A stretch of DNA of 64,000 bases, taken from positions 124,001 to 188,000 of the forward strand of contig NZ_JYLK01000007.1 in assembly GCF_001439805.1 (NCBI RefSeq), read 5' to 3'. Positions 24,968 through 35,983 of the stretch are shown in pieces; the stretch's first letter is position 1, and each line of letters begins with the position of its first letter. Under the pieces are notes generated by a model. That model saw nothing but the letters and a program-made list of their open reading frames with translations. It had not been told where the DNA came from and searched no databases. Source of the DNA: Pseudomonas trivialis (GTDB lineage Bacteria; Pseudomonadota; Gammaproteobacteria; Pseudomonadales; Pseudomonadaceae). A program made the translations under genes and the position numbers.

Positions 24968-26872
24968 TTAAACCGACAGTTCAACCAACAGCTTGTTCAG
25001 TCGGCGCACATAGGCCGCCGGGTCTTTCAGGCTGTCGCCAGCGGCCAGGGCCGCCTGGTCGAAGAGGATGTGCGACAGGTCGCCAAAACGCTCTTCGCTC
25101 TGCTCGCCATCGAGTTTCTCGATCAGCGGGTGCGCCGGGTTGAATTCGAAGATCGGCTTGGAGTCCGGCACCTTCTGCCCGCTGGCTTCGAGGATCTGGC
25201 GCATCTGCATGCCCAGGTCCTGCTCGCCGATGGCCAGGATCGCCGGGGAGTCGGTCAGACGGTGGGAAACCCGCACTTCGCTGACAGCCTCGCCCAGGGA
25301 CGCCTTGATCCGCTCAACCAGGCCCTCCTTGGACTTGGCGACCTCTTCGGCTTCCTTCTTCTCTTCTTCGGAGTCGAGGTTACCCAGGTCCAGGTCACCA
25401 CGGGCCACGTCGACGAACGACTTGCCGTCGAACTCGGTGAGGTAGCTCATCAGCCACTCATCGATACGGTCGGTCAGCAGCAGCACTTCGATACCTTTCT
25501 TGCGGAAGACTTCCAGGTGCGGGCTGTTCTTGACCTGGGCGTAGGTTTCGCCGGTCAGGTAGTAGATCTTGTCCTGACCTTCCTTGGCGCGCGCCAAATA
25601 GTCGGCCAGCGACACAACCTGCTCACCGTCTTCGCCCTGGGTGGAAGCAAAGCGCAGCAGGCCGGCAATCTTCTCTTTGTTGGCGAAGTCTTCGGCCGGG
25701 CCTTCTTTCATGACCTGACCGAAGTTTTTCCAGAAACCCTTGTATTGCTCAGGCTCGTTCTTCGCCAGTTTCTCCAGCATGTCGAGGACACGCTTGGTCA
25801 GCGCCGACTTCATGGAGTCGATGATCGGGTCTTTCTGCAGGATTTCCCGCGACACGTTCAGCGACAGGTCATTGGAGTCGACCACGCCCTTGATGAAGCG
25901 CAGGTACAACGGCAGGAAGGATTCCGCCTGGTCCATCACGAACACGCGCTGCACGTAGAGCTTCAGGCCCTTGGGGGCTTCGCGCTGGTACAGGTCGAAC
26001 GGAGCGCGGGCCGGTACGTACAGCAGCGAGCTGTATTCGAGCTTGCCTTCAACCTTGTTGTGGCTCCAGCTCAGCGGGTTCTCGTAGTCGTGACCGATGT
26101 GCTTGTAGAACTCCTGGTATTCCTCGTCCTTGATCTCGGTACGCGGACGGGTCCACAGGGCACTGGCGCGGTTGACGGTTTCCCACTCCTCGGCAGGCTT
26201 CTCTTCGCCTTCAGCCGCGGCCTGTTCCTTGGGCAACTCGATCGGCAATGCGATGTGATCGGAGTATTTTTTGATGATGTTGCGCAGGCGCCAGCCATCG
26301 GCGAATTCGTCTTCACCGGACTTGAGGTGCAGCACGATGCGGGTACCGCGGTCGGCCTTGTCGATCGTGGCGATTTCAAACTCGCCCTCGCCTTTGGAGG
26401 CCCAGTGCACGCCTTCGCTGGCGGGGAGGCCGGCACGGCGGCTGAACACTTCAACCTTGTCGGCGACGATGAAGGCCGAGTAGAAGCCCACACCGAACTG
26501 ACCGATCAGGTGCGAATCCTTCTTCTGATCGCCCGACAGGTTCTTCATGAAATCGGCGGTGCCGGATTTGGCAATGGTCCCCAAGTGGGTGATCGCATCG
26601 TCACGGCTCATGCCGATACCGTTGTCTTCGAGGGTGACGGTCTTCGCGTCCTTGTCGTAGCTCACGCGGATTTTCAGCTCGGCGCCACCTTCCAGCAACT
26701 CAGGCTTGGACAGGGCTTCGAAGCGTAATTTGTCGACAGCGTCAGAGGCGTTCGAGATCAATTCGCGAAGGAAAATTTCCTTGTTGGAATACAGCGAATG
26801 GATCATGAGGTGCAGCAGTTGCTTCACCTCGGTCTGGAAGCCCAGGGTTTCCTTTTGAGTTTCCACACTCAT
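24968..26872 (-). CDS. htpG: molecular chaperone HtpG (Hsp90)
   Basis: HtpG is the bacterial Hsp90, an ATP-driven cytoplasmic chaperone dimer. The protein has 634 residues, the Pseudomonas family length. The GHKL ATPase domain carries [28 protein letters not shown] and [12 protein letters not shown]; the middle domain follows (NVSREILQ) and the C-terminal dimerisation domain ends in [10 protein letters not shown]. The start at 26872 ([13 protein letters not shown]) matches the family; an ATG two codons upstream lies nearer the GGAG ribosome site and could be used instead. A sigma-32-type promoter lies just upstream, so heat-shock control is expected. Confidence 0.97.
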   Translation of the reverse strand: MSVETQKETLGFQTEVKQLLHLMIHSLYSNKEIFLRELISNASDAVDKLRFEALSKPELLEGGAELKIRVSYDKDAKTVTLEDNGIGMSRDDAITHLGTIAKSGTADFMKNLSGDQKKDSHLIGQFGVGFYSAFIVADKVEVFSRRAGLPASEGVHWASKGEGEFEIATIDKADRGTRIVLHLKSGEDEFADGWRLRNIIKKYSDHIALPIELPKEQAAAEGEEKPAEEWETVNRASALWTRPRTEIKDEEYQEFYKHIGHDYENPLSWSHNKVEGKLEYSSLLYVPARAPFDLYQREAPKGLKLYVQRVFVMDQAESFLPLYLRFIKGVVDSNDLSLNVSREILQKDPIIDSMKSALTKRVLDMLEKLAKNEPEQYKGFWKNFGQVMKEGPAEDFANKEKIAGLLRFASTQGEDGEQVVSLADYLARAKEGQDKIYYLTGETYAQVKNSPHLEVFRKKGIEVLLLTDRIDEWLMSYLTEFDGKSFVDVARGDLDLGNLDSEEEKKEAEEVAKSKEGLVERIKASLGEAVSEVRVSHRLTDSPAILAIGEQDLGMQMRQILEASGQKVPDSKPIFEFNPAHPLIEKLDGEQSEERFGDLSHILFDQAALAAGDSLKDPAAYVRRLNKLLVELSV

Positions 26873-26937
26873 GGTCATCAAACTCCAATTGGATGGCAAT
26901 GGCCGCTCCCGAAAGGGTTGGCGGCGGGTTGTCATCA

Positions 26938-26966
26938 AAGTTGGGGGCTAACGGGAGGATTTCAAG
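26938..26966 (-). promoter_or_regulatory. sigma-32 (heat-shock) promoter of htpG
   Basis: Read on the minus strand, CTTGAAA (26966-26960) is a perfect sigma-32 -35 element. After a 13-nt spacer comes CCCCAACTT (26946-26938), close to the CCCCATNT -10. It lies 66 bp upstream of the htpG ATG and overlaps the 3' end of the preceding thioesterase gene. Confidence 0.75.
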
Positions 26967-27414
26967 GGGCGCAAGGCTCCTCGATCTTGAAATGCGCACG
27001 GGCCGTGGCAATCGGTTCTGCCGCCGTGCTTTGCCAGGCGGTCACCGAAACGTTGGCCACCCGCCGGCCCTGACGCCATACCTGACAGGTGGCGTAGGTG
27101 TCGCGAAACTGCCCGGCGCGCAGGTAATCCAGGGAAAAGTCGATGATTTTCGGCAGGCTCGGCGCGCCGGTAGACACCAGCAAGTGCAGCGCCGCCGACA
27201 GCTCCATGAAGCCGGCAATCACCCCGCCGTGCAGCGCCGGCAATATGGGGTTACCAATATTGTCCTTGTTGGCCGGCAACCGGAACAGCAATTCATCGCC
27301 CTCGCGCGTGCACTCAATGCCAATCAGGTTGGCGTAAGGGATCAGTTCGAGCAGCGCTGCGTAATCGCCGCGCGCGTGGGCCTGGTCGAGGCGGGTCTGG
27401 AAGCGGTGCGTCAT
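26962..27414 (-). CDS. PaaI-family hotdog thioesterase (second of a tandem pair)
   Basis: This 150-residue hotdog protein has the LHGGVIAGFMELSAALHLL helix with HGG and the catalytic acid, IIDFSLDYLRAG and the dimer strand VANVSVTAWQ. The family hydrolyses acyl-CoA thioesters. It overlaps the upstream thioesterase gene by 4 nt (ATGA), so both are made together and could form a hetero-oligomer. Its last codons overlap the htpG heat-shock promoter. Confidence 0.88.
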   Translation of the reverse strand: MTHRFQTRLDQAHARGDYAALLELIPYANLIGIECTREGDELLFRLPANKDNIGNPILPALHGGVIAGFMELSAALHLLVSTGAPSLPKIIDFSLDYLRAGQFRDTYATCQVWRQGRRVANVSVTAWQSTAAEPIATARAHFKIEEPCAP

Positions 27415-27887
27415 GCCTGCTCTCCGTCGAGGGTGGCGCTCAGGCCCTGTGCGCCCTTAAGCAGCTTGCCCATACGCATGAACGTGCCCACCACATGGGC
27501 AATGGGTTGCTGCGGATTATCCTGATAGGCAAAGCCGCGGGTGAAGATCACGTCGGCGGTCACCCGGTAGCATTGGGCAAACCCATAGACCGGCTGGCGC
27601 GGTGCGGCCGGGTGCATATAGTCGATGCGCAGGTCGAGGGTCGGGCACACCTCGAATTCGGGCAGCACGCACAAAGTGGCGATGCCGCAGGCGGTGTCCA
27701 TCAGCGAGGTGAGCGCGCCGCCGTGGATGATCCCGGTCTCGGGATCGCCCACGATAGCTGGCCCATAGGGCAGCAGCAGCGTCATGCCCGTATTGCTGGC
27801 GTCATGCACGGTAATGCCCAGCACCTGGCAATGGCGCAAAGCGCAAACAAAGCGTGTCGCACGCTCCAGCAGGGAGTTTTCGGTCAT
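27411..27887 (-). CDS. PaaI-family hotdog thioesterase (first of a tandem pair)
   Basis: This 158-residue hotdog thioesterase has GIIHGGALTSLMDTACGIA with the HGG motif and catalytic Asp (in place of the Glu of some relatives), and LRIDYMHPAAPR and VIFTRGFAYQD later. It is the first gene of a two-gene unit with the overlapping thioesterase at 26962. The substrate is not deducible; the pair's separation from aromatic-catabolism genes argues against a phenylacetate role. Confidence 0.9.
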   Translation of the reverse strand: MTENSLLERATRFVCALRHCQVLGITVHDASNTGMTLLLPYGPAIVGDPETGIIHGGALTSLMDTACGIATLCVLPEFEVCPTLDLRIDYMHPAAPRQPVYGFAQCYRVTADVIFTRGFAYQDNPQQPIAHVVGTFMRMGKLLKGAQGLSATLDGEQA

Positions 27888-28045
27888 TGGGTCCAGGCTC
27901 TTGTTTGCAGTGATCCGCGGAACAGGCAGTGCGGGTTTAAGTTCCTTGGCAACCTTTGTTTATATATCTACGCAATAAAAGGAACTAATGCTGAACCCCC
28001 ACGCTCGAAAGGCCAGAAGATATCTTCAATAAGGAGAAACACCCC

Positions 28046-28288
28046 ATGCGCAAGACTTTAGCTGTTTCCATGATGTTGGCTGCTGCCCTTGGCCTCGCTG
28101 CCTGCGACAAGAAATCCGAAGACAAAGCCCAGGACGCCGCTTCGCACTCTGAGCAAGCTCAGAAAGATATGGCGAAGGCTCAGGATAAAGTGAACGACGC
28201 TGCAAAAGAAAACGCCGAAGCTGCCAAAGCTCAGGCCGAATCGAATGCAGCCGCTGCAAAAGAAGCCACGCCTTCGACCGGTTCCTGA
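28046..28288 (+). CDS. small Ala/Lys/Glu-rich lipoprotein
   Basis: This 80-residue lipoprotein has a signal peptide with lipobox GLAAC (Cys20). The mature part is a predicted single long helix rich in Ala, Lys, Glu and Gln (SEQAQKDMAKAQDKVNDAAK), resembling the coiled-coil style of small outer-membrane lipoproteins. A strong ribosome site (AAGGAGAAA) precedes the ATG and a terminator follows directly, so it is monocistronic and likely well expressed. The function is unknown. Confidence 0.88.
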   Translation: MRKTLAVSMMLAAALGLAACDKKSEDKAQDAASHSEQAQKDMAKAQDKVNDAAKENAEAAKAQAESNAAAAKEATPSTGS

Positions 28289-28316
28289 TACCGCGGTCTA
28301 ATGTAGCCTGGTTGTA

Positions 28317-28349
28317 AAAGAAAGCCCGCTTAATAGCGGGCTTTTCTTT
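28317..28349 (+). terminator. intrinsic terminator of the small lipoprotein gene
   Basis: AAAGCCCGC (28321-28329) pairs with GCGGGCTTT (28336-28344), followed by TCTTT. It lies 30 bp after the lipoprotein stop and can also serve the convergent DUF599 gene. Confidence 0.9.
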
Positions 28350-28380
28350 GCCTGGCGTTTTTATTTCGACGTGCCTCCAA

Positions 28381-29118
28381 CTAAACCGCGTCCTTGACCG
28401 CCTCCGGCGGCGGCGTGTCGGTCTGTGTATACACCATCACTTCCAGCACATCGGAATGAAACTCGCGGCGGTACAGCACCACCACTACCCCGGCACTCAT
28501 CAACATGAACAGCCAGGGACTGACAAACCACGCCAGCATGGTCATGCCAAAGTAATAGGCACGCAGACCGAAGTTGAATTGGTTGGCAGCCATGGAGATG
28601 ACCCGCGCAGCCCGCAGCGCGAACGCCTTGCGCTCCTGCTCGGACACCTGACGCTCACCGATCATCGGCGCTGAACCCACCAGCACCGCCGCGAAGTTGT
28701 ACTGGCGCATGCACCAACTGAACGTAAAAAACGCGTAGACGAACACCAGCGCCAGGCACAGCAGTTTGATTTCCGACATGCCCTGGGACGCCTGCTGCAC
28801 CATGGGAATGTCCGCCAGCAGCGACACGGCGCGCTCCGAGGCGCCCAGCACAGTGAGGATGCCGGCGAGGATGATCAAGGTGCTGGAGGCGAAGAACGAG
28901 GCGTTGCGCTCCAGGTTGCCGATCACGCTGGCGTCGGCGATGCGGTTGTCGCGCAGCAGCATGCGGCGCATCCAGTCTTCGCGATACAGGTGCAGCACGC
29001 TGGCCAGGCATGCGGTATCGCGGGCTTTCCAAAGGGCATAGCGGGTGTAGCCGCCCCAGCACAGCACGAACCAGAGGGCGGCGAGCATATGGACTTGGTT
29101 GGTTTCGATGAACGACAT
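28381..29118 (-). CDS. DUF599 inner-membrane protein
   Basis: This 245-residue DUF599 protein has hydrophobic helices at about 9-25, 75-95, 118-138 and 180-215 and a conserved central stretch FSWCMRQYNFAAVLVGSAP. The family is widespread in proteobacteria with no assigned function. The ATG at 29118 has AGGACCCC upstream and is preferred over an in-frame codon 18 nt further out. It lies downstream of brnQ but is separated by a terminator. Confidence 0.87.
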   Translation of the reverse strand: MSFIETNQVHMLAALWFVLCWGGYTRYALWKARDTACLASVLHLYREDWMRRMLLRDNRIADASVIGNLERNASFFASSTLIILAGILTVLGASERAVSLLADIPMVQQASQGMSEIKLLCLALVFVYAFFTFSWCMRQYNFAAVLVGSAPMIGERQVSEQERKAFALRAARVISMAANQFNFGLRAYYFGMTMLAWFVSPWLFMLMSAGVVVVLYRREFHSDVLEVMVYTQTDTPPPEAVKDAV

Positions 29119-29186
29119 AGGGGTCCTGACAAACAAGAAGGTTTTGACCGCGTTGCAACTTTAGAAGGTTGTCGGCACGCAGGCAT

Positions 29187-29220
29187 AAAAAATGCCCCGT
29201 ATTGATTGATACGAGGCATT
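29187..29220 (-). terminator. intrinsic terminator of brnQ
   Basis: On the minus strand AATGCCTCGTAT pairs with ATACGGGGCATT (one mismatch) around a 6-nt loop and is followed by a T-run. It lies 22 bp past the brnQ stop. Confidence 0.88.
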
Positions 29221-29242
29221 TCTGTGCAGCCATGCAAGCGTG

Positions 29243-30556
29243 TCAGGCGATTGCTTCGCTGCGCTTGCCAAGCATGCGGTCCACCACCACCGCCACCACC
29301 AGCGTCATCACCGACGGCACCAGCCACGCCAGGCCCTGCTCGCTCAGCGGCAGGTGCGTCAGCTGCGCAGGCATCCAATCGGCGAGGCCGGCCCCCTTGA
29401 GCGCATCGATGCCGCCAAAAATGAACGACACCAGCATCACCGGGCCGACGATACGGCCCTGCTCCTGCCAGAAGTCTTTGCAGAAGCTCAGCGCCACCAG
29501 CACGATGCACGGCGGGTAGATGGCGGTGAGCACCGGAATGGAGAACGCAATCAGCTTGGTCAGGCCCAGGTTGGACACGAACAGCGAGAACAGCGCCAGG
29601 ATCACCACCAGTGTCTTGTAGGACAGCGGCAGGACTTTGCTGAAATACTCGGCACAGGCGCAGGTCAGGCCTACGGCCGTCACCAGGCACGCCAGGGAGA
29701 TCAGCACGGCCAGAAAGCCGCTGCCCAGGGAGCCGAAGGTGCTTTGCACATAAGCGTGCAGCACGGCCGCGCCGTTGCTGGCGCCCGCCGCCACCGCATG
29801 GCTGCCCGACCCCAGGCGGAACAAACTGATGTACACCAGCGCCAGGCCCACGCCGGCTATCAGCCCGGCGATGATCGCGTAGCGGGTAATCAGCTTGGGC
29901 GATTCGACGCCGCGGGAGCGGATCGCGTTGACAATGACGATGCCGAACACCAGCGCCCCCAGGGTATCCATGGTCAGGTAGCCATTGATAAAACCCTGGG
30001 AAAACGGCGCGGCGACATATTCCGGGGTGGCGACGCCCACTTCACCGGCCGGCAAGGCAAATGCGGCAATGCCGAGGATCGCCAGCGCGATGATCTTCAA
30101 TGGCGCAAGGAAACGGCCGACGGTATCCAGCAGGCGCCCCGGGTACAGGGATACGAAGAACACCACGAGGAAATACACAGAGCTGTAGAGGAACAGCGCC
30201 AGTGGGCTTTCGCCCGTCAGCGGCGCCAGGCCGACTTCAAACGACACGGTCGCAGTACGCGGAGTGGCGAACAGCGGGCCTACCGCCAGGTACGCCGCTG
30301 CCGCGAGCAGGCCGCCGGCGATCTTGCCGATGGGGCTGCTCAATGCGTCCATGCCGCCGCCGACCTTGGCCAGGGCAATTACGGTAACCACCGGCAAACC
30401 CACTGCGGTGATGAGGAAACCCAGTGCTGCCATCCAGACGTGAGGCCCGGATTGCAAACCAACGATAGGCGGGAAGATGATGTTGCCGGCGCCCACGAAC
30501 AGCGCAAATGTCATAAAGCCCAGCGCCAGGATATCCTGGCTTTTCAACACTTTCAT
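29243..30556 (-). CDS. brnQ: branched-chain amino acid:cation symporter
   Basis: BrnQ/BraB takes up leucine, isoleucine and valine with Na+ across the inner membrane. The 437-residue protein has about 12 helices, and the N-terminal [20 protein letters not shown] and the region [17 protein letters not shown] are family signatures. The start at 30556 ([13 protein letters not shown]) gives the family length (P. aeruginosa BraB is of the same size). No good Shine-Dalgarno is visible at this start. The 370 bp upstream, to the end of sucD, hold an operator-like palindrome and one REP hairpin. Confidence 0.94.
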   Translation of the reverse strand: MKVLKSQDILALGFMTFALFVGAGNIIFPPIVGLQSGPHVWMAALGFLITAVGLPVVTVIALAKVGGGMDALSSPIGKIAGGLLAAAAYLAVGPLFATPRTATVSFEVGLAPLTGESPLALFLYSSVYFLVVFFVSLYPGRLLDTVGRFLAPLKIIALAILGIAAFALPAGEVGVATPEYVAAPFSQGFINGYLTMDTLGALVFGIVIVNAIRSRGVESPKLITRYAIIAGLIAGVGLALVYISLFRLGSGSHAVAAGASNGAAVLHAYVQSTFGSLGSGFLAVLISLACLVTAVGLTCACAEYFSKVLPLSYKTLVVILALFSLFVSNLGLTKLIAFSIPVLTAIYPPCIVLVALSFCKDFWQEQGRIVGPVMLVSFIFGGIDALKGAGLADWMPAQLTHLPLSEQGLAWLVPSVMTLVVAVVVDRMLGKRSEAIA

Positions 30557-30750
30557 TTGAGGAAATACCACACTACTGAATCGGAATTTAGAGAGGGGCT
30601 TCCCTGTGGATGAGGGAAAGGCTGCCGGCCCTTGTGGGGGCCGACCGGTCCAGCGCGCCGCTTCCTTTTGGGAGGCGGGCGCATAAAGAGGCGGTCAGGG
30701 TACAGAAATAGGCTGACAAACGCACTGTTGCGGGGCGCACTGTCCGATAA

Positions 30751-30768
30751 GCGACATTTTAATGTCGC
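30751..30768. promoter_or_regulatory. perfect palindrome upstream of brnQ
   Basis: GCGACATT-TT-AATGTCGC is a perfect 8-bp inverted repeat with a 2-nt spacer, about 195 bp upstream of the brnQ start. The symmetry suits a dimeric repressor or activator site. I do not recognise the consensus. It could instead belong to a small transcript in this gap, of which I see no other sign. Confidence 0.4.
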
Positions 30769-30801
30769 GTTTTCACACTTAATTTGCCGATACCGGTGCC
30801 T

Positions 30802-30827
30802 GTGGGAGGGGGCAAGCCCCCTCCCAC
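30802..30827. repeat. single REP-like hairpin
   Basis: GTGGGAGGGGG and CCCCCTCCCAC form a perfect 11-bp stem around CAAG. It is a member of the same REP family as elsewhere in the window, here with the loop shortened to 4 nt. Confidence 0.8.
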
Positions 30828-30869
30828 CCTGGATAGAGTACATTTCAATAAATGGGTATTTCCAGAACG

Positions 30870-30899
30870 CACAAAGGCCACCCGAAGGTGGCCTTTGTG
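30870..30899 (-). terminator. terminator-like hairpin after sucD
   Basis: CACAAAGGCCACC and GGTGGCCTTTGTG form a perfect 13-bp stem with a CGAA tetraloop, 28 bp after the sucD stop on the minus strand. The T-run is short, but position and stability support a terminator for the suc operon. Confidence 0.8.
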
Positions 30900-30926
30900 T
30901 GGTGAAGCGTCAGTTAAGCGCGAGGC

Positions 30927-31808
30927 TTACTTGACCGCCCAACCGGTCAGCTCGGCCAGGGCCTTGCCGATATCTGCCAGCGAACGCACGGTTTTAACGC
31001 CTGCGTCCTGCAGTGCAGCGAATTTCTCGTCTGCAGTGCCTTTGCCGCCGGAGATGATTGCGCCCGCATGGCCCATGCGCTTGCCCGCAGGGGCAGTCAC
31101 ACCAGCGATGTAGGAAACAACCGGCTTGGTCACGTGGGCCTTGATGTAGGCCGCTGCTTCTTCTTCAGCCGAACCGCCGATTTCACCGATCATCACGATC
31201 GCTTCGGTCTTCGGGTCTTCCTGGAACAGCTTCAGGATGTCGATGAAGTTCGAGCCCGGGATCGGGTCACCGCCGATGCCGACGCAGGTGGACTGACCGA
31301 AACCGGCGTCAGTGGTCTGCTTCACAGCTTCGTAGGTCAGGGTGCCGGAACGGGAAACGATGCCGACTTTGCCTGGCAAGTGAATGTGACCTGGCATGAT
31401 GCCGATCTTGCATTCGCCTGGGGTGATCACGCCTGGGCAGTTAGGGCCGATCAGGACTACGCCCAGCTCGTCGCACTTAACCTTGGCGTCCAGCATGTCC
31501 AGGGTAGGAATGCCTTCGGTGATGCAGACGATCAGCTTGATGCCGCCGAATGCCGCTTCCAGGATGGAATCCTTGCAGAAAGGCGCGGGAACGTAGATCA
31601 CGCTGGCGGTGGCGCCAGTTTTTTCTACAGCGTCTTTCACGGTGTTGAACACTGGCAGGCCCAGGTGCTCGGTGCCGCCTTTGCCTGGCGTTACGCCGCC
31701 AACCATCTTGGTGCCGTATTCGATGGCTTGCTGGGTGTGGAAGCTACCTTGCGAACCGGTAATACCCTGGCAGATAACTTTGGTGTCTTTATTGATCAGG
31801 ACGCTCAT
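30927..31808 (-). CDS. sucD: succinyl-CoA synthetase alpha subunit
   Basis: SucD carries the phosphohistidine of succinyl-CoA synthetase (succinyl-CoA + ADP or GDP + Pi to succinate). The 293-residue protein has the CoA-binding Rossmann region [33 protein letters not shown], and the active His in [15 protein letters not shown]. Its ATG shares one base with the sucC stop (TAATG), so the subunits are coupled. It is the last gene of the suc cluster. Confidence 0.98.
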   Translation of the reverse strand: MSVLINKDTKVICQGITGSQGSFHTQQAIEYGTKMVGGVTPGKGGTEHLGLPVFNTVKDAVEKTGATASVIYVPAPFCKDSILEAAFGGIKLIVCITEGIPTLDMLDAKVKCDELGVVLIGPNCPGVITPGECKIGIMPGHIHLPGKVGIVSRSGTLTYEAVKQTTDAGFGQSTCVGIGGDPIPGSNFIDILKLFQEDPKTEAIVMIGEIGGSAEEEAAAYIKAHVTKPVVSYIAGVTAPAGKRMGHAGAIISGGKGTADEKFAALQDAGVKTVRSLADIGKALAELTGWAVK

Positions 31809-32974
31809 TACTTGCCCTCCGCAGCTTTGACAACTTGTTGAGCAGCGTCGGTCAGGCTGGTAGCCGCGATGATGTTCAAACCGCTTTCTGCCAGTACTTT
31901 GGCGCCCAGTTCAGCGTTGTTGCCTTCAAGGCGAACAACAACCGGGATTTTAACGCCGACTTCTTTCACAGCACCAATGATGCCTTCGGCAATCATGTCG
32001 CAACGAACGATGCCGCCGAAGATGTTGACCAATACTGCGGCGACGTTGGAGTCGGACAGGATGATCTTGAACGCTTCGGTTACGCGCTCTTTGGTGGCAC
32101 CACCGCCCACGTCGAGGAAGTTGGCTGGCTTGCCGCCATGCAGGTTGACGATGTCCATGGTACCCATGGCCAGACCGGCACCGTTGACCATGCAGCCGAT
32201 GTTACCTTCCAGGGCTACATAGTTCAGTTCGAACTTGGCAGCGTGCGCTTCGCGCGGATCGTCCTGCGACGGATCGTGGAACGTCTTCAGCTTTGGCTGA
32301 CGGTACATGGCGTTGGCATCGATGTTGATCTTGGCGTCGAGGCAGTGCAGATCGCCGTCAGCCTTGATCACCAGCGGGTTCACTTCCAGCAGGGCCAGAT
32401 CGTGATCCTGGAACAGTTTGGCCAGACCGACGAAGATCTTGGCGAACTGGGCAACCTGCTTGCCTTCCAGACCCAACTGGAAAGCCAGCTCGCGACCCTG
32501 GAACGGCTGAGCGCCAACCAGTGGATCGATTGTGGCCTTCAGAATTTTTTCCGGGGTTTCGTGAGCGATTTTCTCGATGTCCACGCCACCTTCGGTGGAC
32601 GCCATGAACACGATGCGACGGCTCGAACGGTCAACGACAGCGCCCAGGTACAGCTCTTTAGCGATATCAGTGCACGATTCAACCAGGATCTTGGTGACTG
32701 GCTGGCCATTGGCATCAGTCTGGTAAGTCACCAGACGCTTGCCCAGCCACTGCTGTGCGAAGGCCTTGGCGTCTTCTTTGCTGCGAACCAGCTTGACGCC
32801 GCCCGCTTTACCGCGACCACCAGCGTGGACCTGGGCTTTGACCACCCATTCAGTGCCGCCGATCTTGTCGCAAGCTTCTGCTGCTGCTTCCGGGGTGTCT
32901 ACTGCGTAGCCCTTGGATACTGGCAGGCCGTATTCAGCGAACAGCTGCTTACCCTGATACTCGTGAAGATTCAT
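31808..32974 (-). CDS. sucC: succinyl-CoA synthetase beta subunit
   Basis: SucC binds nucleotide and, with SucD, forms succinyl-CoA synthetase. The protein has 388 residues from the ATG at 32974, where the family N-terminus [12 protein letters not shown] begins; an upstream in-frame codon would add 16 unrelated residues. The ATP-grasp domain ([18 protein letters not shown]) is followed by the C-terminal CoA-ligase flavodoxin-like domain ([10 protein letters not shown]). It lies 204 bp downstream of lpdG and overlaps sucD by one base. Confidence 0.98.
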   Translation of the reverse strand: MNLHEYQGKQLFAEYGLPVSKGYAVDTPEAAAEACDKIGGTEWVVKAQVHAGGRGKAGGVKLVRSKEDAKAFAQQWLGKRLVTYQTDANGQPVTKILVESCTDIAKELYLGAVVDRSSRRIVFMASTEGGVDIEKIAHETPEKILKATIDPLVGAQPFQGRELAFQLGLEGKQVAQFAKIFVGLAKLFQDHDLALLEVNPLVIKADGDLHCLDAKINIDANAMYRQPKLKTFHDPSQDDPREAHAAKFELNYVALEGNIGCMVNGAGLAMGTMDIVNLHGGKPANFLDVGGGATKERVTEAFKIILSDSNVAAVLVNIFGGIVRCDMIAEGIIGAVKEVGVKIPVVVRLEGNNAELGAKVLAESGLNIIAATSLTDAAQQVVKAAEGK

Positions 32975-33178
32975 GCTTTTTACCGTCTTCGTTAGGTACT
33001 GCGCATTCGGCGCTGCGCTCATTATGAGTGCCGCGCCACCTGTGACTGCTGCTTGCGCAACCTGCGGGGCTTATGGCCCGTAAAGCTGCGCAAGGCTGCG
33101 TCCGGCGGATATTCCGCGGTGAGCCTTGCGTACAAGACTCACGACGGGCAACTCCGCCGTGGTTTCTTATTATCTCGC

Positions 33179-34708
<1,530 letters not shown>

Positions 34709-34715
34709 GCTTTTA

Positions 34716-35939
34716 TCAGATATCCAGCAGCAGACGTGCCGGGTCTTCCAGCAGGTTCTTGATGGTCACCAGGAAGGTCACGGCTTCTTTACCATCGATC
34801 AGGCGGTGATCGTACGACAGCGCCAGGTACATCATCGGACGGATCACGACCTGACCATTGATGGCCATCGGACGCTGGATGATGTTGTGCATGCCCAGGA
34901 TTGCGGCTTGCGGCGGGTTGACGATTGGCGTCGACATCATGGAACCGAAGGTACCACCGTTGGTGATGGTGAAGGTACCACCGGTCATCTCGTCGATGGT
35001 CAGCTTGCCGTCACGGGCTTTCTTGCCGAAGCCGGCGATGCCGCCTTCGATTTCAGCCAGGCTCATCAGCTCGGCATTACGCAGTACCGGCACCACCAGG
35101 CCACGGTCGCTGGACACGGCAACGCCGACGTCTGCATAGCCGTGGTAGACGATATCGGTGCCGTCAATGGAAGCGTTGACTGCCGGGTAGCGCTTGAGCG
35201 CCTCGGTGGCCGCTTTCACGAAGAACGACATGAAGCCCAGGCGCACGCCGTTGTGGCTCTTCTCGAACAGGTCCTTGTACTTCGAACGCAGGGCCATGAC
35301 TTCGGTCATGTCGACTTCGTTGAAGGTGGTCAGCATCGCCATGTTCGACTGTGCTTCAACCAGGCGCTTGGCCACGGTGGCACGCACACGGGTCATCGGC
35401 ACGCGCTTCTCGGTGCGGTCGCCGGCGGCGAACACTGGCGCAGCGGCAGCCGGGGCGGCAGCCTTGGCCGGGGCGGCAGCAGGTGCGTTCTTCTTGGCTT
35501 CAACGGCGGCAACCACGTCTTCCTTGGTCACACGGCCATCTTTGCCGGTGCCCTTGACGGACGCCAGGTTGATGCCGTTTTCTTCGGCCAATTGACGCGC
35601 AGCCGGGGCGGCGATTGGGTCTTCGCCAGCGTCGGCCGGTGCGGCGGCAGCAGGTGCAGCAGCCGGCGCAGCAGCGGCAGCAGGCGCCGGAGCGGCAGCG
35701 CCGCCCTCTTCGATCGAACCCAGCACCTGGTTCGACAGAACGGTGGCGCCCTCTTCAGCAACGATTGCGCCCAGCACGCCGTCGGCTTCGGCCAACACTT
35801 CCAGTACGACCTTGTCAGTCTCGATGTCGACGATCAGGTCGTCACGCTTGACGGCCTCGCCTGGTTTCTTGTGCCAGGTGGCAACGGTGCCATCGGCAAC
35901 CGATTCCGGGAATGACGGGGCTTTGATTTCGATAGCCAT
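34716..35939 (-). CDS. sucB: 2-oxoglutarate dehydrogenase E2 (dihydrolipoyl succinyltransferase)
   Basis: SucB transfers the succinyl group from lipoamide to CoA and forms the core of the complex. The 407-residue protein has an N-terminal lipoyl domain (lipoyl-Lys in [10 protein letters not shown], about residue 43), a long Ala/Pro linker, an E3-binding domain ([20 protein letters not shown]) and a C-terminal catalytic domain with the active His-Asp motif [13 protein letters not shown] 35939 lies 44 bp after sucA. Confidence 0.98.
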   Translation of the reverse strand: MAIEIKAPSFPESVADGTVATWHKKPGEAVKRDDLIVDIETDKVVLEVLAEADGVLGAIVAEEGATVLSNQVLGSIEEGGAAAPAPAAAAAPAAAPAAAAPADAGEDPIAAPAARQLAEENGINLASVKGTGKDGRVTKEDVVAAVEAKKNAPAAAPAKAAAPAAAAPVFAAGDRTEKRVPMTRVRATVAKRLVEAQSNMAMLTTFNEVDMTEVMALRSKYKDLFEKSHNGVRLGFMSFFVKAATEALKRYPAVNASIDGTDIVYHGYADVGVAVSSDRGLVVPVLRNAELMSLAEIEGGIAGFGKKARDGKLTIDEMTGGTFTITNGGTFGSMMSTPIVNPPQAAILGMHNIIQRPMAINGQVVIRPMMYLALSYDHRLIDGKEAVTFLVTIKNLLEDPARLLLDI

Positions 35940-35983
35940 TATCTGTGGGTCCTTAAAATTCGGTTTCAGTCAGCGCGAAGGCG

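Noticed and set aside
24965..26728. Long open frame antisense to htpG
   Set aside because: It is a shadow of the htpG codons, with no homology to any known protein.
33023..33178. Possible small RNA between lpdG and sucC
   Set aside because: The stretch has some pairing potential but no promoter or terminator that I can point to.
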